NCBI GenBank assembly: GCA_035610835.1
Contig: CM069448.1
Location: 9,995,717 to 10,059,716 of the forward strand
Direction: 5' to 3'
From: Ophiura sarsii
Lineage: Eukaryota > Echinodermata > Ophiuroidea > Amphilepidida > Ophiuridae
Length of the DNA stretch: 64,000 bases
Shown here: positions 47,899 to 59,800 of the stretch, one piece after another
Layout of the letters: each line of letters starts with the position of its first letter
How positions within the stretch are numbered: the stretch's first letter is position 1
Position numbers and translations under genes: made by a program
The notes under the pieces: model-generated
What the model was told of the DNA's origin: nothing
Database searches by the model: none
The model's input: only the letters and a program-made list of their open reading frames with translations

Positions 47899-49494
47899 AT
47901 GAAAAGTTGTTTAGTTTGTCTATTCACTGTCAATTTTATTTGACCATTTGTGGTTTCTTTTAGACTAACGACTTAACTGGATCTCATTCAGGTTCAAAGT
48001 ATTATCTAATTGTACAGACTGGTTTTTTTTATTCGTTGACTTTTGGATTCTTTCAACAAAAGTTTAATGCATAAACTCATACCCCAAACAAACAGTTCAT
48101 AATATTGTTGACAAAAATCGGGAAGAACACATTATGGTTTACCCACATTATACATTATTATAGGCCCATAACGTTGGATTTCATGGACAAAGATTCCCGT
48201 TTCTGTTTCATGTCAGTCATCAATGTAAAGTTACAGATGTTGCCGGTTGACTCTTGACTCTTTTCACGCCCATCGAGTGTAAACTGTGTAATAATTCGTT
48301 TACGTCACTTGTAACAGCGTGCGCGTGCAAACAAACAAGGTAAAAGAAGAACAAAATAGCACACGTCACGTCACGTCACGTCACGTCACGGGGGGACCGG
48401 GGGGGGGGGGGGGGGGGGGGAGGACAGTCAAGTCAAATATATAATCAATTATGCGTCATCTTTGCACCCTCTTAGTGATAATTTTACGTTTCTGGACCTG
48501 GGGCATTTCAGGCGACAGCGTACCTAGTATTCACGATTTACACCAACTTAGGCGTGCTAAACGTGATCGATAGTTATTGATCCAAAAGTAGGTACGCAGT
48601 CGCTTGAAATCCCCTAGGTCGACCCCAATCGCCTTAATAAGTGTGTGAAATCGGCTTATAAAGGCCAAAAACAGGCTGAAAATAAAAGAAAGTGCGGAAT
48701 ATGAAAAGTTGTTTAGTTTGTCTATTCACTGTCAATTTTATTTGACCATTTGTGGTTTCTTTTAGACTAACGACTTAACTGGATCTCATTCAGGTTCAAA
48801 GTATTATCTAATTGTACAGACTGGTTTTTTTTATTCGTTGACTTTTGGATTCTTTCAACAAAAGTTTAATGCATAAACTCATACCCCAAACAAACAGTTC
48901 ATAATATTGTTGACAAAAATCGGGAAGAACACATTATGGTTTACCCACATTATACATTATTATAGGCCCATAACGTTGGATTTCATGGACAAAGATTCCC
49001 GTTTCTGTTTCATGTCAGTCATCAATGTAAAGTTACAGATGTTGCCGGTTGACTCTTGACTCTTTTCACGCCCATCGAGTGTAAACTGTGTAATAATTCG
49101 TTTACGTCACTTGTAACAGCGTGCGCGTGCAAACAAACAAGGTAAAAGAAGAACAAAATAGCACACGTCACGTCACGTCACGTCACGTCACGGGGGGACC
49201 GGGGGGGGGGGGGGGAGGACAGTCAAGTCAAATATATAATCAATTATGCGTCATCTTTGCACCCTCTTAGTGATAATTTTACGTTTCTGGACCTGGGGCA
49301 TTTCAGGCGACAGCGTACCTAGTATTCACGATTTACACCAACTTAGGCGTGCTAAACGTGATCGATAGTTATTGATCCAAAAGTAGGTACGCAGTCGCTT
49401 GAAATCCCCTAGGTCGACCCCAATCGCCTTAATAAGTGTGTGAAATCGGCTTATAAAGGCCAAAAACAGGCTGAAAATAAAAGAAAGTGCGGAA
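47899..49494. repeat. 802-bp tandem duplication, nearly identical units
   Basis: Unit 1 starts at 47899 and unit 2 at 48701. By eye the units differ mainly in the length of a poly-G tract (48399-48420 against 49202-49215). Each holds five ACGTC units next to the G tract and a ~120-bp MITE (48499-48618, 49301-49420) with inverted ends GGGGCATTTCAGGCGACAG and GTCGCTTGAAATCCCC. Confidence 0.92.
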
Positions 49495-49719
49495 ATATTG
49501 AAAAACAAAATATCCTGAACATTCTCATGCCTGGTTATTTACGTATGCCCAGTATATGAATTCCCTATCCCAAAGTTAATAGTATCTATCCCTGGTCGTA
49601 GCTAACACTATTTGTAAAGGCTATAAATGACATCATCACATGATGGTTACAGAGTTACGATTCCTCTAATGAGTGTGCACTTTCATTTTTGCAGTGTTTA
49701 GGATAATGTAATTGTATTA

Positions 49720-50720
49720 TGTCCTTCATGGCATTATCCTGTGTGGAGAGGTCAAAGAACTCTTTCAATAAATAAACATGTTGTAAATAGCACAATCAAT
49801 GAACTGAACACATGTGTCAACATAAAACTTGACCTCTCTCTATTTAGACAATGATTTTCTGTGGCCTTCACGACAAAATAGAGGTCAGAGTTCTCATTAA
49901 AACATGTTGTAAATAACACAATCAATAGAACTGAACACATGAGTGAACATAAATCTTGTCCTCTCTATGCAGAACAATAATTTTCTGTGGCCTTCACGAC
50001 ATTATCCCAAATAGAGGTCAAAGTTATCTAAGCTGTAAATACCATTGTGATGAATTACGCTTGTAATGTCATCAACGTTGACCTCTATATTAAGTAATAT
50101 ATAATTTTACTGTGGCCTTCATGGCATTATCCTACACAGAGGTCCAAGTTCTCTATGTAACATGTTGTAAATAACACAGTGAACCTAGTGCAGGTACTGC
50201 CATATACTTTTACATTCATACAGGGCGAGTCCAAAAGAAGTTGTACGAGTATGAATATTTGTTTAAAAATATACCAAACAAATTTGACAAACAAATGAGG
50301 CACATTTTCAAAGAGCAACCGCCAACTTAGAGTGGAAAGATTTCAAGAGAATTAAGCGTTCCGTGGACAGCTAAAAAAAGGGGTTCTTTTATTAAAACAG
50401 GCATAGCTCCTGATATAATTGAACGATTTCAATGATTCCTTTTGTCATATGAGCGGAATAAGTAGCTCTTTGAATACGCACCTCATTGGTTTGCCAAATT
50501 AGTTTGGTCTATTTTTAATCAAATATTCATTCCCGTACAACTTCTTTTTGACTCGCCCTGTATAGAATACTTGGTTACCATGGTCTTCATGACATAACTT
50601 TAAATAGAGATAAGAGTTTTATATATAACAATATTACAATAACATGCATTTAACATGTACTGTAATTAACTTTGACCCCTATATAGGACACTATTATCTA
50701 AGGTCAGAATTCTCTTTAAA
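49720..50720. repeat. Tandem array of ~126-140-bp units, split by a MITE
   Basis: The CCTTCA(C/T)G.CATTATCC word begins units at about 49723, 49864, 49991, 50116 and 50584, with AGAGGTCAAAGTTCTC and ACATGTTGTAAATAACACA inside. The last interval is 468 bp, which becomes 126 bp once the 342-bp MITE insertion is removed. Confidence 0.8.
50219..50562. mobile_element. MITE with CAGGGCGAGTC ends, TA target
   Basis: TA, CAGGGCGAGTCCAAAAGAAG, 340 bp, CTTTTTGACTCGCCCTG, TA; the inverted ends extend for ~40 bp through GTTGTACG and AATATTTG. The ends resemble those of the 1.1 kb element at 52959. Confidence 0.85.
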
Positions 50721-50785
50721 AACAACATGTTGTGTACTGTCAACACTTTGGCAATAACATTAAATAATTTTAAGGTGGATTTGTT

Positions 50786-50860
50786 TTATCTGAGATTGTT
50801 TATAACTGCTTTGGTGAAGTCACTACCTGTAGCATAGCCTCCCATGTCTTGTGTTCTGAC
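50786..50860 (-). CDS. IDH3B: IDH3B last exon
   Basis: Acceptor TTATTTAG, then GTCAGAACAC. It encodes [19 protein letters not shown], then INNLR, and stops TAA at 50788-50786. 25 codons with the stop. Confidence 0.93.
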   Translation of the reverse strand, partial: VRTQDMGGYATGSDFTKAVINNLR

Positions 50861-53800
50861 CTAAATAAGAATGAGAAAAAATAATACTGGTAATTTAAAC
50901 AATTCATAGTCAAATATCAGTAAAAAAGTGTTTATATAAATGTATATGAATATACAATAACATAAAACAATTCAGTTCAATGAAATGCTATATATGTATT
51001 TGTAGTTAACAAAAGTAACCACTGTGATCGAAATGCATATACACGCCACCACTCCAGATTTTTGAGTCAATTGATAAATGTGACCACTCTCCTCTTTCTG
51101 GACTGGACTTGATAAAGGTCTGACTTGATATCTATCTCAACAAGCTAAAATGCCAAAGAAATGCGTTACTCAAAGTCCATTTCTCAACTGTAAACAATAT
51201 CGCCTTTCATCAACCCAATACTGTCCAAGTGGTCATTTTTGTGTGATTAATGCACTTTGCTGATTTGTAAATGTTTTGCCTGTTTTTAAATTCACAATTA
51301 GTAGATACATCACATATAACTATGCACAAAAGCAATACATTAGTGTGTAATCATTTTTGTGGCAGCTGCTTTGAGCACCGCGAATGAATCAGTAGCAAAA
51401 ACATTTCCACTTTTACAGTACCCTATACCCTTACCCTAAACCCCAATATCCCTTACCCTAAACCCCAATATCCCTTACCCTAAACCCCAATATCCCTGTA
51501 CCCCAACACCATATCACCACCTGTCATTTCCCATGCTTTGATAACCTTTTCCACAGAATTGTCATCACCACCCCAACATCATCCACAATAGCCAATATCA
51601 CATTCCCTATCCCAACTCCACCCTGCAACCACTCTCACAAGTTCATCTCACCCTAGACGTAATATACGCCCTAGCCCAGTCCTAGTACATGTAGTATCAG
51701 CCAAGCTAATATAATCGGACCATCCAAGCTGTTCTAGTCAGCAGCCCATACCCAACTCTATCCTTCCCGGTCAAATATTTTACCGATCTGTTCCAACCAG
51801 CGGGTTACCCCCACCATTTTCCAACTCTGTCCATCCAAGAGAGCGTAAGAATTTTGCAAAAAGTGCCTTCTGATTTTAACGGGGGAGTTCCAGGATATGT
51901 GTGCTCCTTTATCCCATAACAAATCATAATACATTTCTCTTAAAGACATTCAAACCATCAAGTTGGATTCATGGGTGGCCAACTATTTAAAATTGGTATC
52001 ATTTTTCTAGGGCTTGCCGCTTTGTGTCTGCGGCTCTACATTGTTAGTGTATTGGGGATTCAAACTACATAGGAAATTGTCACTCACAAGCAGACTCATG
52101 CACCGTTTACGAGGAAACTATGGTGTACCCCCCACCCCCACCCACCAGCTACTGGGAAATTATTGCCGGCAAGCGAGCTCCAATGTCAACAGGAACATCA
52201 GTAAATGACTATAAATAACGAGCCCGAAACCAGTGCTAATCTCACCCATGCCCTCTCGACCCCCACTCCAAATCTACCCTCAATAACCTATATCACATTT
52301 CCTCAATCCCATAGTACTGCACACCCTACCTCCTCCCCCACCCTCACCCCAATAACAACTCATCTCACCTTCCCAGCCTTGATGACCTTTTCCACAGAGT
52401 TGTTGATAAGTTTGGCATGCTGATCCAAACTGCAGATAAAAACATTAACAGTATGAATAATTAATCATTTGGAATCATATGACCATCATGGGGAGGGTTA
52501 AATCCATTATACATGACAACATAGACAGTGTCTACCTATACAGACATGAAAGTTACAATAACAAACTTCAGGGATTTCTTCTTCTTATCCATAGTCAATA
52601 AATAGGACTCAAAATATCCGGAAACGCTGGAAAATGCCACCCAGTCTTCTTCAAGAATGAGTTGATCTATATCAAACTGAACCCTCATCCACATTCGGTT
52701 TAGTGTTTTGTTGGTGTTTTTGTTGTTGTCAAGAACAGAAAGCATTACAAAACTCGTTCATTGATGCATCTAGTAAGTCTATAATTGACTGAGAAAGAAA
52801 ATAGTCCAGGATGGACAAATATCCCCTGCCCCCTTTGACTACGAAAGAAAGCTCCTATAGTTTGATCAGTTCCAAATTGGAGAAGCTACCTTACAGCAGC
52901 GAATGAATACAGAAAAACACAGGCGCGCAAGAAAGCAACTAGCGAACTGTGCATCATACAGGGTGAGTCAAAAAAAAGTTTACTCAACTTCAGCGATTTT
53001 TTTAGAAAAAAGTATTCGTTTGTTTTCAAAACAATTTACTACGGTATAAAGACAAATTAATTAGCTTTAATAATATGAATTTTATCTGGTTTAGATTGGT
53101 TGAGGGAAACTTATTTTACGCTGTTTTGAATAAAAGTGACCAATTTAACGTCCGAACACGCTTCCAGATCTTGACCATTATATTTCATAAGATACGACCA
53201 ATAAAAAATTACAATACCGACAGCGAAAGGATCAATTCCTTTGTTATAAAATGATTAAAGTGTGGTAATTGTGTCATAAATAGGCTAGCTATCTATCGTC
53301 ACTCAGTGCAACCATCCTAAGCACACTCTCAAAGATCAGGAGAAAGACCAAACAAGATGCTGGATTATCAAGTGGGTTTCTATTCATATTATTGTTTTCA
53401 GGAATAAATTTTACATGTGGAGAGAGAAAGAGAGGGATAGACTATTACTTACTAGTCTTACTGTGGACATTGACAATTTTTGATTGGTTCAAGGATAATG
53501 TTTACTTAATCATATTTACGAAAAATAAGTGAATATTATGTTTATTGATTTTATCAAAATACTATATCGTTTATTATTCACATTATCAGATAGTCACTGG
53601 TGACAATTTTTATTCAATATCCTCATCTAGTTTTATCATGTTTATGAATATCCCTTGCGGACTATTTAATCCTTGCAATTATTATGACAGTGGTGATACG
53701 ATTTAATCCATATTTCATGTTTTAATCTATTAGGAGACAATCTTGAACAAGTCTATTGTCTACTTAATTCTTTTAATAAACAAGATGTGTAATGATTTAC

Positions 53801-56800
53801 ATCATAATCCTAGTAAACATTATTAAGCTCGTTAAGCTTGAAATTAAAAACCGTGTTTTTGGTGAAAAAACAGCTCCTGTACAGAAATAGTCATATTTAC
53901 TTAACGGTATCATCAAATAGAGTGATTCTTTTTCCATATGATAGCAAAGAAATGGCGCAATCATCTAAAGTTTTGTTTGCCTTGAATTTGTGGTCAGAAA
54001 TATCTTTTTTCAATTTTTTCAATTAGAGTAAACTTTTTTTTGACTCACCCTGTATGAGTTACGCGTGTGTGCGACAATATTTCTTGCCAATTTGTAACTG
54101 ATTAAACTGTAGGATAGAACAAAAACCTCTTCCTCCCTCATGGTTTGATGAAGATATTGACAATATGCCCTAATGTTACTTACTGTAAGTGTTGCAGCAT
54201 ATTGATAGCACAGAGAAGCATTACGGTTGGGTTGGCAATATTACGTCCTGCTGCTTGTAAAAATGTATGCCTTGCACCCTGTAGATATATAAACAATCAA
54301 TATGGTAAACAAGCTATTTGTTATTCACCTACCTCTGTGCAGTGAGGTCATGGTGTATTCCATTTATCAAGAGTGCCAGGTATCAATTTATTCAACATTT
54401 TGTGATAATGAAGTGGGGTCACTGGTGTACACTGTCCATACATTGAAGAACAAAAGTGTACTAATTGGTGGTTCTAAATCCAAAGTCCTTCCATAAACAG
54501 AACAAACTGCAATCTCAGCATGATCTGTTGTTACACTTTTGAGGATCTTGTTAATATAATCAAATGTTGCTTGGCACCATTTTAACACCACAATTGTTGG
54601 GACCCCCATAAATTGCTCTCAAAATGTGGAATATTATCCAGGACAACTGAGTTCAGTGTACCAACACCAATTTTCCTGAATTGTGGCTTGAGCATCAGTA
54701 ATCAAACTTCATTACTGTAAAACAGGGCAAATTTCAACAAAAATACATTGTCCGCAGGTACCACAAGCACATATTTCAGATACTTAAAAAATTAAAATGA
54801 TAATTTTGTCCGAAGTCACACCCCAACCCCAGTAGTATGTTTGTGTAAGCAGGCATGAACAACCTTCTTCTTCTGAATAAGCTGCAAGGCATGCATTAAC
54901 AATAGTACCCCCACACATACATTGGGACTGCTGACACATGGCGCATGAAAAATATAAATGAATAATATTAATCTTAAAATCAACATTGTGACTGTGAGAT
55001 ATTGCATTGTTCTGTCACAAACTTCCATCCTCTGTATCTATCACTATATCCACTACTGGATACTTTTGCACAAGAAGGAAACAAAATCTGATATATAGTC
55101 TTACCGGTTCAAAGATCGCATAGTCCTGTGAAAAACTCTCTCCTGGCACAACCCCAGCACCTCCCACCAGCCCCACAGCCAGATTGTCTACTATACTGCC
55201 ATAGAGATTGGGTGTCACAAGGACATCAAACTGGTAAGGATTGGAGGCCAGCTGCATGCAGCAATTGTCTACAATGATGGAGTCAAACTTGATCTTTGGG
55301 TAGAGCTTGGAGATTTCACGACAGCTTTCCAAGAAGAGACCGTCTGTTAGTTTCCTGATGGCAGAAAACCAAGACAAGAGTGTATATGAGTAAGAAGTGC
55401 TACTTGGTATAAAATCAGAAGTCAGAATATCAGAAAATAGTGTCTAACCGATCAGATCGGGAGTTTCCCGATCGGCCCGATATAAGTCTGATCGGGATCT
55501 GATCGGTGATCGGCAAAATTCCTTCATCTACCGATCTGATGAACCGATCAATCATTATAGTATGAAAACCCAATTAAAAGCTTATCATGTCGTCTTTTCT
55601 CCGTTAAAATTCCTCTCAAACTCGCCTTCTTACTTCTTCACATAACATATACTAGTTAATTAGTTTATCCAGGTGAATTTAGCGAAGCCTATAAGGGTAC
55701 AAATCCTTTCAAACTCGCCTGTTTTCAGATTAGTTCGATCGGCGGGATTCAGCGAATGTACATTAAATGTTTTGTTTTCGTTTTTACTACGGGAAATACT
55801 CACGTCATGGCCCGCCAAAGGCGTTATCAAACAAGGCTTGTCATTGGCTAGGCAACGTTTCACTTCTATGTACTAAAAGATTCACTAAACTAAGTTAAAA
55901 CTTCGGGTTTATGGATAGAATTAAATATATTGAAAATCTCAAATACATTAATTGACTATCAGGTATCTGTGTTTATGAATTATGATGTATTTTTGCAACA
56001 AAGAAAGAATTGTAGGAATACCCAGCGTGCCGTGTGCAAAGCTTCAACTCGCACATGGTCGACGTCGGTCATACGCAATCGCAACGTTTGTAAAATGTAA
56101 ACAAATGACTTGACACTTGATTGACAGGTGTCCTTAGAGACATGGACGAGGTAAACACGATAAATAAAAAGAATAAATAATTATATTTTTTATTTAAACA
56201 ATTTGAACTTGTTTTTCACTCGTTATAATCTGTTTTGCTAAGTACACAAATACTGCTATAGTTACACTATGTACGGCAACACACACGAGGGAAATGTACT
56301 GTTATTTTGGCATTGCAGTTCACTTGCGCATTTAATCGGTGATCGGATCGGATCGGCCGATCAAAGAGGAAATGATCGGTGATCGGCGATCGGCTGACAT
56401 GAGCTGATCGGTTAGACACTATCAGAAAAGTCCTGATTTGACCCTCGACCCGTTTTTCCACCTTAATATTCTGAACTCTTTTTTCCCCAATTTAACTATA
56501 TAAGTAATGAGTATTATTGTAAGAATCATTAAGGTGTTGTTTTTGTGTATTCATTGATTTGGTTTTGTGTAGAAAGTAAACATCTTAATCCAATCTCATG
56601 TACGGTAAGTACCACTGTATTTATGTTGTTTGAATTGTAATGATGTAATTGTATTTTTATTGAGATATGTGCCATGCCTCATCAGTAATTGCCTACTTGA
56701 GGCTGTAGAGTTACGTAACTGTCCAGAGTATGTGAAATAGACTAGAACTTGTATTTCAAGAAAAGTCTCAAATTGATTCAAAGTCACATTTGAACTTGAC

Positions 56801-59800
56801 TCAAAGTCACATTTGCACTTGACTCAAAGTCACATTTGAACTTGATTCAAAGTCACATTTGAACTTGATTCAAAGTCACATTTGAACTTGATTCAAAGTC
56901 ACATTTGAACTTGATTCAAAGTCACATTTGAACTTGATTCAAAGTCACATTTGAACTTGACTCAAAGTCACATTTGCAAGTAACTTGACCTATATTGCTA
57001 AATATATCTATTTATTTGGCAGATGACATCACTGAATTGGTTACATAATGTAAGGCATTTTTGGCAATGTGTCTCACATTCCATCCTCAAAACCTGTCCA
57101 ATAATACCATCCACATCATTCAATTAATTCTACTCACATGATATTTGCTTTGTGTACTGCCGTCACACTCTTACGACCATGTTTAGTTGCATAATCAAAA
57201 GCAAACTTGGCTATACGCTCAGATTTTGATCTGGTTATGATCTTGAGGCACTCCACAACTCCAGGAACGCTCTAAATGGTCAAATAAAATAAAACACATT
57301 TGTTAGTACGGAAAATGAACTGTGTCGGTATTGCCCAATCCAGTGGCAAGCAAGTTTGCATGTGAGCTCAGGCAACGCCCAATCGCCCATGCTTAGGCTA
57401 AATACGATCTAAGGATAGGGCCAGCCAGGGGTCAACAAATAGTGTTAGTGTCTGATTTGCTCAATAAATGATTTTATACATCACATTAAAAAGATGTGTA
57501 AAAGTTGCTAAATAAGATGTAAATGGGAAATTTTACTATGAAATCACTTCATTCAGGTTTTAAAACAGTTGAGTAAAGAAACAGTTTCAAAAAATATTTT
57601 AGTATATTTCCAAAAAGCAAACTTCTGGGGGATTTTCCTTCTTCTGGAACTTCCACAATTAAGGTCGGTATTCATTTTTACAGTTACAAAATATTGTTTT
57701 GTCAGTTTTACAAATTATGGTAGGTCGGAAATGGACAATCAAACTTTTTTTGGGCCCTTAAATGTTTAAATGCAGTTTTGCTCCCATTATTGTTCTGTGA
57801 TGACAAAATACATCAGGTCAGGTTGTTAGGTCATATGTTGAGTCCAGAATGACTTGTAATACAGAACGTCTCTGATATGCTCAATAAATGATACAGCCAT
57901 CTTTGTAGCCAATACAAATTTTAGACACCTATTTACCTCATGTTCCAATGAACTGTATTCACCCTCTGTTTGTTCTCTGATGACTACAAAGTCCAAGTTG
58001 TTATGCCTAGTGTTGAGACCAGGAAGACTACGACAGCGAACTACATTGGCAAACACATCCAATTCTCTCCTACACAGTATGTATATAAACAGGACAAATT
58101 CAAACAGGATCATTAAAATTTGACATGCCCAAGATATGATGATTTAATAAGTCTGCCTCTGGCTAATCGATCCCAACTCACTGAGACACATAACCAATCA
58201 GTTGACACAACCCATATGGTCAGGTTTTTTAAGTTGGGACCCAATTGGTGCACATTTAGCAATTTGGTGAAAATCACCTCTCTTGGCACCTTTTTAACTG
58301 TATCACAAGCATAGTTCATCTAAAGTATGTATAACCATACATTTTTGGAAAGCTGATATACTAAGGATTTCAGTGGCACTAATTTTAACCTAATATACAG
58401 GGTGGCCGAAAAATCATATAGGGTGTAACAAAAGAAATATACATGAAATACTTAACTTTTTAAAATGAATCACATTTTTTCCCAGTATGTCGAAATTAAA
58501 ATCTAGCTGATTGATGAGAAAGCATAAGATTTTCCCTTTCCAAAAATGTATAATTTGTGGGGTTTCCGTAATTACAGTTTAATACTATACAGGGTGTGCA
58601 AAAGTAAAAATTATTACACATTATATATAGAAAATAGCTAACTATATAATTTAAAGTAGCTCAAAATACATCAAAACTTATCAATAACTTATCATAATCT
58701 GAAATGTGATGAAGGATGGTTATTTCCTACTTAAAAATAATGTACCCCATCAAAATTAGGAGTTATTTTTAAAGATTATACAGGGTGTTTTAAATTAAAA
58801 TAAATCACTGTCAATGTGTTATGACTTGGTTGGTTAGACTGTATACAGAATGAAAATGCTATAGAAGTAGGCCTGTGTTTAGAGCATGTGTTAGACCTTT
58901 ATTCTAGGGAATAAAAGGTTAAATAATATTTAGTTTGAACTTACACGGCAGGCTAGTATACAGGGTGGTAAAAAATGTAATCTTCGTTGGTTTAAAATGC
59001 ATTGATTCATTTCATTGTAAAATTATATTAGATTGATTGATTGTACAGTGTAATGGACATTTAACTGAAAGTTGAAGATGACAACCCATATCAACTTTAT
59101 GAAATTCATAAATCATACATTTTGAAATGCAAAACTATAGGTCAATGTGTCTATCCAGGATTAACTTAATCACATCCGTTTATAAAATTTAATTAGTTTT
59201 CTAATTAATTAGTGTTTATTTCATGAACAAGTGTCTTTTTACACTAAATACAGACATGATAGTGACTGTAAACTTCAACATCATGACTATTATTACAGAA
59301 AATGTGGGTTCTCTATGCAATTTCTACTAAAAGCTCATTTTAATATCATTTGCAACCTCAACATCCCCACCTCCACCACGCCGACTAATTATGTTTAACG
59401 AGTTACATAAATTGATTAAGCTTCATTTAAATGTTTTACATAATTTGTATAATCAGAGCATTAAATTCTCTGTAAAATAAGACCAAACTTGCAATTCCAT
59501 GTTGCACTAAACCAGAGATACAAGCATTTTAATCTTTTAGAATCATTTACAAATGCTATCTCCATTGGAAATACACACACCGCAACCTCCTCCCCCGCAA
59601 CCTCCTCCCCTTCCACCCTTGACTAATTATGTTTAATTAGCGGTAGTAATTAATTGGTATGCATATTTGATATTATTTTTCTTGATACTGATAGAGGGAT
59701 AATTGGGCTTTCATATAAGCCCAAATTTGCATATCTGCTATGCTTATAACAGCACTTTAATTAGAAAACCAATGACAAATGTTACCGAAAATGTGCATAT

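Noticed and set aside
51422..51496. Interstitial telomere repeat
   Set aside because: Only three 22-bp units, each with one CCCTAA-like word; not a telomeric array.
56768..56976. CRISPR-like array
   Set aside because: A head-to-tail 23-bp minisatellite without unique spacers, in an animal intron.
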